Below are positions 7,494-16,776 of a stretch of 64,000 nucleotides of DNA, piece after piece. The stretch covers positions 4,092,001-4,156,000 of the forward strand of contig NZ_CP071503.1 in assembly GCF_017354945.1 (NCBI RefSeq), read 5' to 3'. The notes beneath the pieces are model-generated. The model ran no database searches. It saw only the letters and a program-made list of their open reading frames with translations, and had not been told where the DNA came from. This DNA is from Shewanella avicenniae. Its GTDB lineage: Bacteria > Pseudomonadota > Gammaproteobacteria > Enterobacterales > Shewanellaceae. The position numbers were made by a program, and so were the translations under genes. Each line of letters opens with the position of its first letter. The stretch's first letter is position 1.

Positions 7494-9514
7494 TAGACTT
7501 TTCTGCGCGCCAAATAGTCACGCCCTAAATGTTGCAATAGGAAGCTCGCCACTAGCGCAAATCCGATTTCATCACTCATAGGGGTCGCGACAATCAAAGA
7601 TGCACCAGCGGCAAAGCCCCAGATCCGCTCCCACCAGGTCAATGGCTTAGTGAGATAACCGGTAAATACCGCGCCCCACAAACCAATCGCCAATGCCGCT
7701 TTAAACACCACATAGATGATCGCCAACCAGCTATCACTCTGTAGCATCAACGCCGGTGAGTACACCGACATGTAGGGGATAATAAAGCCCGCGATTGCGA
7801 TACGTACCGCCCATAAACTGATCTTTAAACCACGCTCTTTAGCAATTGGCGCCGCGGCAAAGCAGGCCAAAGCCACCGGCGGCGTTAAGTCCGACATAAT
7901 GCCGAAATAGAACACAAACATATGCGATACAATCAACGGCACCCCGAGGTCTAACAGTGCAGGGGCAGCGATTGAACTGGTGATGATGTAGTTCGGAATC
8001 GATGGGATGCCCATCCCCAACACCAAGCAGGTGATCATGGTCAGCACCAGTGACAGGAACAGGTTATTTTGACCAACATGCAAAATATAACCCGCCACGG
8101 TAGAAGCCACACCGGTGAGTGATACCACACCGATAATCACCCCCACCAGCACACAGGCAATCCCCACTGGCACCGCATGACGCGCACCATCGACTAAGGC
8201 GTGCAAACAGATTTGCAGCGTATCGCGGCCACCTTTGATAAACCAACACACCCCCACCAAGGCGGCAATTACCCCAAATACCACCGCGATACCCATCTGG
8301 AAGAAGCCCGCACAGAGAATACCGAGCGCAATCCAGAAGATTAGTCGCAGCCACTTCGAGGAAACTTGCATCACAATTGCTGAGCCGAGAATCACTAACG
8401 CCGTCAGAGATAAGCCGACGGTGCCACTGAATAACGGGGTTCGACCAGAGAACAGCAGTCCGATCAATACCGCCAGCGGGATGAGCAGATACCAGCGCTC
8501 GGTAATCGCCGTCCAAGGATTAGGACACTCCTCTTTAGGCAAGCCATCCAGCCCGGCGCGCTTCGCTTCTAAGTGAACCATCCAAAATACCGAGCCGAAA
8601 TAGAGTGTTGCCGGCACCAACGCCGCCTTGGCAATCTCAATAAATGGCACGTTGATGGTTTCCGCCATGATAAACGCAACCGCGCCCATGATTGGCGGCA
8701 TAATCTGGCTGCCCATACTCGACGTCGCTTCTACGCCACCAGCAAATGCTGGGCGGTAGCCAAAGCGCATCATTAAAGGAATGGTAAATTGGCCAGTGGT
8801 CACCACGTTAGCTACCCCTGAACCGGTAATGGTGCCCATCAAGGCCGATGACACCACCGATACTTTGGCTGGACCACCGGATTTATGGCCAAATAAGCCG
8901 AGGGCAAAATCGGTAAATAGTTTGATCATCCCGGCCTGCTCTAAGAACGCACCGAACAGAATGAACAGGAAGATATAGGTCGCCGACACATAAGTGGGCG
9001 TGCCATAAAAGCCTTCAGTACCAAATGACAACTGGTTCACTATCTGGTCGAAACCATAGCCACGGTGCATTAAATCACCCGGCAGATATTCGCCAAACAG
9101 GCCATATCCCAAAAAGATGGTACAGATAAACGGCAAGGCAAAGCCCATCACCCGACGAGCCGCTTCAAACACCAAGGCGATCAGCAAAGTGCCAACCACT
9201 AAATCCTCGATGGTTAACTCACCAGAACGCTGAATCAGGTCCGCTTCAAACACCCATTGATAAATGGCGATACCAAATCCCAGCACGCCTAACAGCCAAC
9301 CAAATGGCTTCAGCGGACGACGCTGGGTGGTCGGATAGGTGATAAAGACTATCAACAACAGAAAGCCAACATGCACTGCACGCAGAATTTGGGTTGAAAC
9401 CGGATGAAACGCGGCGGTGATCAGCTGAAACGCCGAAAACAACAACGCAATTGCGAATAGAGCCTTGGGCCAATCTTTAGTGGCCGCATTCAATCCCTCA
9501 TGGGAATCAGTCAT
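7493..9514 (-). CDS. TRAP transporter fused permease (4TM/12TM)
   Basis: A 673-residue, very hydrophobic inner-membrane protein with many predicted helices. It corresponds to the fused small (DctQ-like) and large (DctM-like) permease of TAXI-type TRAP transporters, which take up organic acids with a sodium or proton gradient. Conserved DctM-like stretches include MMRFGYRPAFAGGVEATSS and SIPNYIITSSIAAPALLDLG. A GAGG element precedes the ATG. The binding-protein gene is upstream, separated by a stable hairpin, and the DUF1850 gene follows with overlap. Substrate cannot be predicted; glutamate or other dicarboxylates are known for the family. Confidence 0.92.
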   Translation of the reverse strand: MTDSHEGLNAATKDWPKALFAIALLFSAFQLITAAFHPVSTQILRAVHVGFLLLIVFITYPTTQRRPLKPFGWLLGVLGFGIAIYQWVFEADLIQRSGELTIEDLVVGTLLIALVFEAARRVMGFALPFICTIFLGYGLFGEYLPGDLMHRGYGFDQIVNQLSFGTEGFYGTPTYVSATYIFLFILFGAFLEQAGMIKLFTDFALGLFGHKSGGPAKVSVVSSALMGTITGSGVANVVTTGQFTIPLMMRFGYRPAFAGGVEATSSMGSQIMPPIMGAVAFIMAETINVPFIEIAKAALVPATLYFGSVFWMVHLEAKRAGLDGLPKEECPNPWTAITERWYLLIPLAVLIGLLFSGRTPLFSGTVGLSLTALVILGSAIVMQVSSKWLRLIFWIALGILCAGFFQMGIAVVFGVIAALVGVCWFIKGGRDTLQICLHALVDGARHAVPVGIACVLVGVIIGVVSLTGVASTVAGYILHVGQNNLFLSLVLTMITCLVLGMGIPSIPNYIITSSIAAPALLDLGVPLIVSHMFVFYFGIMSDLTPPVALACFAAAPIAKERGLKISLWAVRIAIAGFIIPYMSVYSPALMLQSDSWLAIIYVVFKAALAIGLWGAVFTGYLTKPLTWWERIWGFAAGASLIVATPMSDEIGFALVASFLLQHLGRDYLARRKV

Positions 9515-9540
9515 ATTTGCCTCGCTACATCAGAAACGAC

Positions 9541-9571
9541 AAATCGCTTCGATCGAGTATCGAAGCGATTT
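9541..9571 (-). terminator. Intercistronic hairpin between TRAP binding protein and permease genes
   Basis: A 13-base-pair perfect stem (AAATCGCTTCGAT at 9541-9553 with its complement at 9559-9571), extendable by flanking CAGAAA/TTTCTG. On the transcribed strand the stem is followed by TTTGTCG, a weak T tract. It may partly terminate or stabilise the upstream mRNA, giving more binding protein than permease, a common arrangement in uptake operons. Confidence 0.6.
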
Positions 9572-9598
9572 CTGAAAGGAAACTGCTGGGCGCGAGCA

Positions 9599-10552
9599 TT
9601 ACTTGAGTGCGCCGACTTCCTTGTAGTAACGCTCAGCACCTGGGTGCAGCGGGATAGGAGATTGAGTCGCTTTGTCCAAAGAAATGGCTTTGGCAGCAGC
9701 ATGGGCATTACGCAGATAATCCAAGTTTTCAAAAATCAACTTCGTCATCTGATACGCCACGTCGTCAGACACACCACTGTTGGTGACCAGCATGTTTTGG
9801 ATAGCAATCGTATCCACATCAGCATCTTGACCATCGTAAGTACCGGCAGGGATAACACCGGGTTGGAACGCCGCATTACCGATGCGCTCAATCACGTCTT
9901 TAGGAATTGGTACAAAATTCACTGGCATAGTCGATGCCAAATCACGGTATGCCGCCATTCCCAAACCTGAAGATTGCAACGTTGCATCCAACTGGCGGTT
10001 TTTGATCAGTTCAACCGATTCGGCATAAGGCAGAAATTCTACTTTGCCGAGATCTTCATAAGAAAGTCCGGCAGCGGCAAAAATTGCTCGCGCGTTGAGT
10101 TCAGTACCGGATTTTGGCGCGCCCACAGAGACACGCTTACCTTTCAAGTCAGCCAATGACTTAATGTTGGAATCTTTGTTGGCCACAATTTGAATATAGT
10201 TAGGATAAACAGAGGCAATCAAACGCAATTTATCGAGTGGCTTTTTAAAGCCAGCTTCTTCATCACCCTTCCACGCCGCTGACACTGAATCGCCCAAGGC
10301 AAAACCTAATTCACCGCGATTCGCTTGCAGCAGGTTGAGGTTCTCTACCGAAGCTTTGGTGGCTTGCACAGAAGTCTTCGCGCCATCAATGTTGTTACCA
10401 TAAAGCTGTGATAATGCCACGCCCAACGGATAGTAGATACCGCTGGTACCGCCCGTCAGTACGTTAATAAATTTAGGCGCAGCCCATACTGCTGAGCTGA
10501 AGCTGACAATCGCAGCGGCGCCAATCACACCAAGTTTCTTATAGAGTTTCAT
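9599..10552 (-). CDS. TAXI-family TRAP transporter solute-binding protein
   Basis: A 317-residue periplasmic binding protein. The frame extends 13 codons upstream, but the ATG at 10552 is preceded by AAGGAAT and begins a clear signal peptide (MKLYKKLG, hydrophobic core, cleavage near AVWAA). The mature protein starts with the TAXI-family pattern NVLTGGTSGIYYPLG and ends with HPGAERYYKEVGAL, as is usual for the family. It delivers solute to the fused permease encoded downstream. A 675-bp AT-rich intergenic region precedes it. Confidence 0.93.
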   Translation of the reverse strand: MKLYKKLGVIGAAAIVSFSSAVWAAPKFINVLTGGTSGIYYPLGVALSQLYGNNIDGAKTSVQATKASVENLNLLQANRGELGFALGDSVSAAWKGDEEAGFKKPLDKLRLIASVYPNYIQIVANKDSNIKSLADLKGKRVSVGAPKSGTELNARAIFAAAGLSYEDLGKVEFLPYAESVELIKNRQLDATLQSSGLGMAAYRDLASTMPVNFVPIPKDVIERIGNAAFQPGVIPAGTYDGQDADVDTIAIQNMLVTNSGVSDDVAYQMTKLIFENLDYLRNAHAAAKAISLDKATQSPIPLHPGAERYYKEVGALK

Positions 10553-10612
10553 TTTGGTATTCCTTGTTTGACTTTGACACAGCGTCACCACCCCTCATAA
10601 CGCTGACCAAGC

Positions 10613-10633
10613 ACAGATGAAGGCTTCATCTGT
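10613..10633. repeat. Inverted repeat upstream of the TAXI gene
   Basis: Perfect nine-base arms ACAGATGAA and TTCATCTGT with a three-base spacer, 61-81 bases before the TAXI binding-protein start. It could be an operator or a leader hairpin; no T-run follows it on the minus strand. Confidence 0.45.
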
Positions 10634-11180
10634 TAATTGCTATCCATTAATAATCACTTATTGCTGTTTAATCAATAACCAAAAAAGTTAATCAGCAGTT
10701 AATTTTGGTCGAGAATTATTAGTGCAGCAAATACTAATATATTGATCTGTTTCTGATTAATGTACCAAGTGGACAAAGGTCGAATATTGAATAAACTAAG
10801 ATGGTTAGCGTTCACCTCACGGTTATTTTGCTAAATTTTACGCGTTTAACAAATTTAATATACTTAAGCCAGTTAAATACAAATTACAAACAACAATGAT
10901 GAATAACATACTGAATATTAGTAATTTTATTTTGGTTAAATTTTAACAAAACAAAATTAAACCAAAACAAAACACAATTAACCACTGCGCAACAATTGGC
11001 AAATACACAGAACGCTTACACAAGATTGATGTTGTCTATTAGGGGATTGGCAACGATAGTGCTAGAAAGGACACTTGAAAGCATGGAGACTTGCACTTCG
11101 TCAAAATGGCTACTTTTATGAACAAATTAGAGAAAATGCAGACAAGATAGTAAAAATCTAATTTTTGTGATCAAACCTAC
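10634..11180. other. AT-rich intergenic stretch without a gene
   Basis: About 550 bases rich in A and T, with repeated short TTAAT/AATTA tracts and no reading frame of note on either strand. It presumably carries the promoter of the TAXI operon; I could not identify a convincing -35/-10 pair or a known operator in it. Confidence 0.5.
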
Positions 11181-11186
11181 AAAAAA

Positions 11187-11202
11187 GCCGCCAAAAGGCG
11201 GC
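11187..11202 (-). terminator. Intrinsic terminator after the acyl-CoA ligase gene
   Basis: GCCGCC / GGCGGC stem with an AAAA loop. On the minus strand it is followed by a run of six T residues. It lies 26 bases past the stop codon of the ligase gene. Confidence 0.85.
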
Positions 11203-11227
11203 CTTATTGTTACGTTAAATGACGCAC

Positions 11228-13018
11228 TTAACTGTTATACATGGCGTTAATTTCGTTCGCATATTTGCTGTAAATCATCTTACGACGCAGCTTCAATGTT
11301 GGCGTAATCAAACCCGCTTCCATCGAGAACGCTTCAGGCAGCAGGGTGAATTTTTTGATCTGCTCAAAGCCTGCCAGCTCATGCTGTAGCTGCTTTAATC
11401 GCTCTTCAAAATGTGCCACCACTTGGGTGTTACGGATCAGCTCAATTGGCGAGTCATAGTTGAGGCCTTTTTGCTTTGCCCATGACTCTAGCGCTTCAAA
11501 CGCTGGCACAATCAATGCGGTCACATAGTTACGAGCATCGGCAATAATTGCCACCTGCTCAATTAATGGACAGCAACCCACTTTTCCCTCAACCCGCTGC
11601 GGTGCAATATATTTACCGTTAGAGGTTTTCATCAGCTCTTTCAGACGGTCAGTGATGAACAGATTGCCGTTTTCGTCGATACGACCGACATCACCGGTTT
11701 TCAACCAGCCATCTTCAAAAGCTTCAGCGGTTTCCAGTGGCCGATTGAAATAACCGCGCATCACGGTTTCACCGCGCACTAGAATTTCATCATCCTTACC
11801 GAGACGTACTTCCACTTCATCCAGCGGTAAGCCGTTAGCACCTTTCACTCGATTGTCTGGCGAACAACATGCCACCGTTGCGGTGGTTTCAGTCATGCCA
11901 TACCCCACCAGCAATGGAATATTGATCGCTGCGAAGAACGCACCAACGTCGGCATCTAACGCCGCGCCGCCGCAAGGCATATATTTGATGCGGCCGCCGA
12001 GCGCGTTATGCAACTTGCTGTAAACCAGTTTATTGGCCAGCAACCACTGCCACTTCAACAACAGGCTACCTTTGGCGCGACCTTGGTCAGCTTCAAACTG
12101 ACGTTGGCCTACCGAAATCGCCCAAGCAAACAACTTGCGCCGTGATGCAGGGCCTTTGTTCACTTTATCAATAACGGCGCTATACACTTTTTCAAGGAAG
12201 CGTGGCACAACACAAACGGTGTGCGGCTTAACGGCGGCAATGGCTTGCTGTACTCGCGGTGTATCGGCCAAGTAGACGTTACGGCCGCCGCGGCTCATCA
12301 CGTAGTAGCTCCAACCGCGTTCATACACATGGCTCAGCGGTAGAAACACTAATGAGACATCGCCTTGCTCAAACGGCACTCGCTGGTGATGTTGACGCAT
12401 CGCTGACGCCACATTGCGCTGATCCAGCATCACTCCTTTAGGATCACCGGTGGTGCCTGAGGTGTAAATCAAGGTCAACAGGTCATCGAGGCTTGATTCT
12501 GCCAAGCGTTGTTGCAACTCAGGATGAGTGACGCCAGCTTCTTCAGACAACAGAGTGTCGAGATGAAAGTGCAGTTCGCTTTTCAGCTGCACGTCATTAT
12601 CAAACACGATTACCTGCTGCAGCGCCGGGCACAATGGCTGCAGTTTACAGGCCATTTGGTATTGCGCCTGATTGGTGACGCATAGCACTTTTGCCCCAGA
12701 ATCACGCAGAATGTATACCGCTTGCTCAAGGGTTGAAGTGGGATAAATCGGCACCAGCACGCCACGCGCTTTATTGGTGGCAATATCAACAATTGACCAT
12801 TGTGGACAGTTGTTAGACAGAATAGCGACACGGTCTTGAACCGCTAAACCGTGGTCAATAAAGGCCGCGGCTAATTGATCGCTATAATTTTTAAATTGAG
12901 TCCAGCTGACCTTGTCCCATGGGGACGCCATTTCAAAGCCTTCGAGGGCGATATTATCCGGCTGCTGTTTTACTTGCTGTTCCAGCAGTTTGACAATTTG
13001 GTATTGCGCAAGAGACAT
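11228..13018 (-). CDS. Long-chain acyl-CoA synthetase (AMP-forming)
   Basis: An approximately 596-residue ANL-superfamily ligase that activates fatty acids with ATP and CoA. Motifs include the P-loop-like YTSGTTGDPKGV, the GYGMTETTATVAC adenylation motif, and KTGDVGRID with the following ITDRLKELMKTSNGKYIAP hinge and core lysine. The layout resembles COG1022-type (FAA1/FadD15-like) enzymes more than E. coli FadD. The ATG at 13018 is chosen over an upstream in-frame GTG at 13030 because AGGTGA sits eight bases before it, and the GTG overlaps that site. A FadR-type palindrome lies 112 bases upstream next to a TTGACA -35 element, suggesting fatty-acid-responsive control. Confidence 0.92.
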   Translation of the reverse strand: MSLAQYQIVKLLEQQVKQQPDNIALEGFEMASPWDKVSWTQFKNYSDQLAAAFIDHGLAVQDRVAILSNNCPQWSIVDIATNKARGVLVPIYPTSTLEQAVYILRDSGAKVLCVTNQAQYQMACKLQPLCPALQQVIVFDNDVQLKSELHFHLDTLLSEEAGVTHPELQQRLAESSLDDLLTLIYTSGTTGDPKGVMLDQRNVASAMRQHHQRVPFEQGDVSLVFLPLSHVYERGWSYYVMSRGGRNVYLADTPRVQQAIAAVKPHTVCVVPRFLEKVYSAVIDKVNKGPASRRKLFAWAISVGQRQFEADQGRAKGSLLLKWQWLLANKLVYSKLHNALGGRIKYMPCGGAALDADVGAFFAAINIPLLVGYGMTETTATVACCSPDNRVKGANGLPLDEVEVRLGKDDEILVRGETVMRGYFNRPLETAEAFEDGWLKTGDVGRIDENGNLFITDRLKELMKTSNGKYIAPQRVEGKVGCCPLIEQVAIIADARNYVTALIVPAFEALESWAKQKGLNYDSPIELIRNTQVVAHFEERLKQLQHELAGFEQIKKFTLLPEAFSMEAGLITPTLKLRRKMIYSKYANEINAMYNS

Positions 13019-13122
13019 GATGTAAATCACCTTTTAGCTTACAGCTGTTTCGCTTTTGCCATTTTAACTCAAGCCAGGCCGCCGCCGAAAGATTTTTGCC
13101 CTAATTAAGCGATGTCTCACAC

Positions 13123-13146
13123 TGTCAAAATCTGGTTTGACCAGAT
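13123..13146 (-). promoter_or_regulatory. FadR-type operator beside a -35 element
   Basis: A 17-base perfect palindrome with arms ATCTGGT and ACCAGAT and spacer TTG (13130-13146). It contains the FadR pattern TGGT-N2-GACCA. A TTGACA -35 element reads on the minus strand at 13128-13123, one base from the palindrome, driving the acyl-CoA ligase gene. The palindrome and spacing are seen directly; FadR identity is inference from the known motif. Confidence 0.55.
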
Positions 13147-13304
13147 GCTAATTTATTGAAATAACGAATAATGAATTTATATGACCGGTTTATTCACATG
13201 AAAGGCATTAGGCTAAAGTAGAATAAAAACTCTATTTTACAAGCGCTTGAATCACGCAGCCCAAATGGACTGCGAGGGTCGATAATGTGAACAGTTTACT
13301 CGGA

Positions 13305-14186
13305 TTAGACGCGCTGAACGTCAACAGAAACTGACAGTGAATGAGTATCGCCACCATCAAAAATTACGCCTTGGAGTGGTGATACGTCGGCATAATCGCG
13401 TCCCCACGCGGTGACGATGTGCTGACCGTTGGGCATTAAATCGTTGGTGGGATCAAATTCCACCCAGCCCAACTCGGGCACGTAAATCGCAAACCATGCG
13501 TGTGAGGCGTCGGCGCCGACCAGTTTTTCTTGCCCCGGTGGCGGTAAGGTTTCCAGATAACCACTGACGTAACGCGCTGGTAAGCCCACCGAGCGAATAC
13601 AAGCAATGGCAAAATGGGCAAAGTCCTGACATACACCACGCTTCTCTTTTAACACGGTTTCAGCCGGCGTGGTGACATCGGTGGCGGTCGCATCAAAGGT
13701 GAACTCGCTAAAGATCTTGTGGGTAAAATCTAACGCCGCTTGTAGCAGCGGTACATCATCAGCAAAGGTGTCCGCAGCGTATTCGCGCAGCAGTTTCGAG
13801 CACTTAATATGGGTCGAATCAAGCATGTATTCTTTCACCATCCGCAACTCAGGGTTCCAAGGCTGTGCCAGCAAACCACGCAAGTCGCCACAGGTTATGT
13901 CATGCAACTGCAGCTGATTTGGCAGATCTTCCTCTTCAATCTCGAAATCACATTCCACTTCAATCGCCAACTTTTTATGCGGCTCTTGAATTGAGAAATA
14001 GAAGGTTTCATTGCCGAAATAATCTTCTCCGGCGCTCTGATATATCGGCGTTGGTGTCACCACAATGCGTTGACTCAACACCTGTTGCTTCGCCGTGCTG
14101 CGGGGCAACAAGTGAGTCATGTTGTAGCACAGCGTAACCGCTGAACTGTATTGATACTCGGTGAGATGACGTACGCGATATCTCAT
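13305..14186 (-). CDS. Transglutaminase-like cysteine peptidase-fold protein
   Basis: A 293-residue protein with the bacterial transglutaminase-like N-terminal region (residues 1-85) and a core transglutaminase-like domain. The catalytic triad is visible as Cys186 (KRGVCQDFAH), His229 (SHAWFAIYV) and Asp245 (EFDPTND). No signal peptide is present, so it should be cytoplasmic. The ATG at 14186 overlaps the stop codon of the ATP-grasp/alpha-E gene (ATGA) and has GGAAGG upstream. It is the last gene of the five-gene cluster. Members of this family occur with circularly permuted ATP-grasp and alpha-E proteins in many bacteria and are predicted to cleave or transfer amide bonds made by the ligases; the real substrate is unknown. 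Confidence 0.88.
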   Translation of the reverse strand: MRYRVRHLTEYQYSSAVTLCYNMTHLLPRSTAKQQVLSQRIVVTPTPIYQSAGEDYFGNETFYFSIQEPHKKLAIEVECDFEIEEEDLPNQLQLHDITCGDLRGLLAQPWNPELRMVKEYMLDSTHIKCSKLLREYAADTFADDVPLLQAALDFTHKIFSEFTFDATATDVTTPAETVLKEKRGVCQDFAHFAIACIRSVGLPARYVSGYLETLPPPGQEKLVGADASHAWFAIYVPELGWVEFDPTNDLMPNGQHIVTAWGRDYADVSPLQGVIFDGGDTHSLSVSVDVQRV

Positions 14187-16753
14187 ATATCTGCCTTCCA
14201 TTGCGCTTTAACCAACGGCTGCGGGCCTGCGGTATGGTCAAAATATTTATCACTGATCAAACTGGTGAATTGATCAAGTTGGTCGCCGATTTGGGTCATT
14301 AGCTGCGCTAAGCTGGCGCGAGTTTCGGTCTCTTCATCAATCAATGCTAACGCTTCCAGATCGGCCAACTGAATGTCATTAAGGGTTTTGATAATCAGTC
14401 GATTTTCTGCGGTTAACCCTGAGCTTTGGGTGTAATTACGCGGTAATTCATTGAGATATTTACGTAACTGATCCACCTGATAAATCAGCGAACGTGGGTT
14501 GGTGGCGTCAATCATCAGCAGATCTAAGCCATAGGCTATCCGCGCCCGCGTCCGATAACGGCGGCGGAAAGAGATCAAGGCTTCCACGCTCAGCAGCACC
14601 GATTCCAGAATCTGCTGTTGCTGTAAACTCGGGAGATGTTCGGTGAGAGTGGCTTTCAGCAACGTAGCGGTTTGCAGCGCACGCTCAGTACGGCGGCCAA
14701 TCTCTTGGAACATCCAGTCCATACCGCGCAACATGCTTTCATGATTTAAACCTGACAACGCTAACAGCGACGTTACCAAGCTATCCAACGACTCTTCCGG
14801 CACTGCGGGTAAACCGTCACTATAGGCTTCATCGACCGCAAGAATATGGTCGCGCAATTCGTTGAGAATGATCCGCGTATCGGCTGACAGCATCTCTTTG
14901 ACTTGCTCACCACAGGCCAGCATCGATTGTAGGTTAAATTTGATACTGCCGACCCGTGCGCCATCAATCACCAACGCCGCTAACTCATCGTTAGGGTTCT
15001 CCAGTAGCTCTGGGTCTTCGGTAAAGCCCGGCAAACAACCCGTCAGCTGTGACATCGCTGTGAGCAAAACATCGCGACTTTCAGGCGGGAATGGCTCAAT
15101 CCCGTTCAGTTGTTTAAAAATGGTGCGCATCAAGCGCAGGCTCAGTTCAGCGCGCTCGGCGTAGCGACCAAACCAGAACAGATTTTCGATAACCCGCGAT
15201 GGCAAATTACTGACTTCAGCGCGATCACGCGGCTGCGCATCCAAAATGGGCAAACTCGAGGTATCCGGCTTATCGCTCACTACCCAGGTATCTTTACTCA
15301 TGGCACCGGAAAGACTGGTCACAATCGCTTCTGCGGTTGACTCTGCCACCCGGGTTAAGCCGCCGGGCATGACGCAAAAGCTGTCTTTATCGGCCACAGT
15401 AAAGCCACGGAAAATACTCGGACGGCCATCTAGTTGTTTGTTCTGCCAAATTGGCGCGATAGCGCCGGGAATATAACTCTGCGCCACATACGCGTGTGGA
15501 CTGTGCTCAATTTGGGCAATAATCTCTGCGCGAGTTTTGTCAGTTAAACTGTGGCCATAAACGCTGCGACTGTAGAAACTGCGATAGGCCGGTTTGATGA
15601 TCAACTGATCGAGGTTAGCCAGCACATAGGCTTTATCCTCGGGATTGCCGCACCACCAAGTACGGACGGATGCCAACTTCAGCGGTTCATTCAGTAAAAA
15701 TTGGCTTATTTCCGGTAAGAAGGCCAACAGAGCCGGCGCTTCTAACACACCACTTCCCAGTGGATTCGCGAGTACCACGTTACCATTACGTGCCACTTCT
15801 AATAACCCAGGCACCCCTAGACGGGAGTCCGCACGCAGCTCACTTTGGTCGCAGTAACTATCATCCATACGCCGTAAAATCACGTCGACTTGGCTTAAGC
15901 CATTAAGCGACTTCATCCACACCTTGCCATTGCGCACGGTTAGGTCGCCGCCTTGTACCAGCGGGAAACCGAGGTAGTTTGCAAGATAGGCATGTTCAAA
16001 GTAGGTACTGCTGTAAGCGCCTGGGGTGAGCACCACGATTCGCGGCGTATCGGTTTTGTGCGATACCAAGTTCGCGAGGGTTTGCCGCACCGTATGGAAG
16101 AAACTCGACAACCGCAGCACATTGGCGTGACGGAACATCCCCGGTACTACCCGCGACACTACGGTGCGGTTTTCCAGTGCATAGCCGGTACCGCTCGGCG
16201 CCTGTGTTCGATCGCCAATCGCAATAAAGTGGCCATCTTGGCTGCGTACCATATCTACCGCATGAAAGATCACTTTATGGGTGCCGGGCAGCTTGAGCCC
16301 GTGACAAGCACGCAAAAATCCCGGATGAGAGAAGATAATCTCCGACGGGATTATCCCCTCCTTTAGCAAACGTTGCTCGCCATAGAGGTCTTGATAGATC
16401 AGATCAAACAGCTTGGCACGCTGCACCAGACCTTTCTCTACCAACTGCCACTCCGCCTGTTCAATCACATTTGGCACTATGTCCAGTGACCAAACCGTGG
16501 GAGATAAAGGGTCGTTATTTAGGTTATAGGTTGCACCATCGTCGCGCAAAATACGTTGGGCGCGGAGATAGCGATCCTGCATGCCATCGTTACCTAGTCT
16601 GGCAATGTTTTCCATCACTAATTGCCAATGAGGTCTCACAACCCGTGAAAAATCGAACGCTTCATCATAAGCGCTCTGGGGCTGTGCATAGGGAGCCTGC
16701 GCCTGCAAGTTTTTAACGCTTGCAGCGGCAGACTTTGAACCTGTCGATGTCAT
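14183..16753 (-). CDS. Fused circularly permuted ATP-grasp and alpha-E protein
   Basis: An 856-residue two-domain protein. About residues 70-490 form a circularly permuted ATP-grasp ligase domain (stretches such as YALENRTVVSRV, VLTPGAYSSTYFEHA, and the nucleotide-binding IIKPAYRS). About residues 510-830 form an alpha-E domain, an all-helical domain with conserved Glu/Arg (RVIENLFWFGRYAERAEL is the family opening). In the same cluster both parts also occur as separate genes (21062-22516 and 20115-21059), so this is a fused second copy. The ligase domain is predicted to form peptide or amide bonds using ATP. The stop overlaps the start of the transglutaminase-like gene. Product unknown. Confidence 0.9.
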   Translation of the reverse strand: MTSTGSKSAAASVKNLQAQAPYAQPQSAYDEAFDFSRVVRPHWQLVMENIARLGNDGMQDRYLRAQRILRDDGATYNLNNDPLSPTVWSLDIVPNVIEQAEWQLVEKGLVQRAKLFDLIYQDLYGEQRLLKEGIIPSEIIFSHPGFLRACHGLKLPGTHKVIFHAVDMVRSQDGHFIAIGDRTQAPSGTGYALENRTVVSRVVPGMFRHANVLRLSSFFHTVRQTLANLVSHKTDTPRIVVLTPGAYSSTYFEHAYLANYLGFPLVQGGDLTVRNGKVWMKSLNGLSQVDVILRRMDDSYCDQSELRADSRLGVPGLLEVARNGNVVLANPLGSGVLEAPALLAFLPEISQFLLNEPLKLASVRTWWCGNPEDKAYVLANLDQLIIKPAYRSFYSRSVYGHSLTDKTRAEIIAQIEHSPHAYVAQSYIPGAIAPIWQNKQLDGRPSIFRGFTVADKDSFCVMPGGLTRVAESTAEAIVTSLSGAMSKDTWVVSDKPDTSSLPILDAQPRDRAEVSNLPSRVIENLFWFGRYAERAELSLRLMRTIFKQLNGIEPFPPESRDVLLTAMSQLTGCLPGFTEDPELLENPNDELAALVIDGARVGSIKFNLQSMLACGEQVKEMLSADTRIILNELRDHILAVDEAYSDGLPAVPEESLDSLVTSLLALSGLNHESMLRGMDWMFQEIGRRTERALQTATLLKATLTEHLPSLQQQQILESVLLSVEALISFRRRYRTRARIAYGLDLLMIDATNPRSLIYQVDQLRKYLNELPRNYTQSSGLTAENRLIIKTLNDIQLADLEALALIDEETETRASLAQLMTQIGDQLDQFTSLISDKYFDHTAGPQPLVKAQWKADI

Positions 16754-16776
16754 GTTTTACTGCTGATTGGCGAAAA

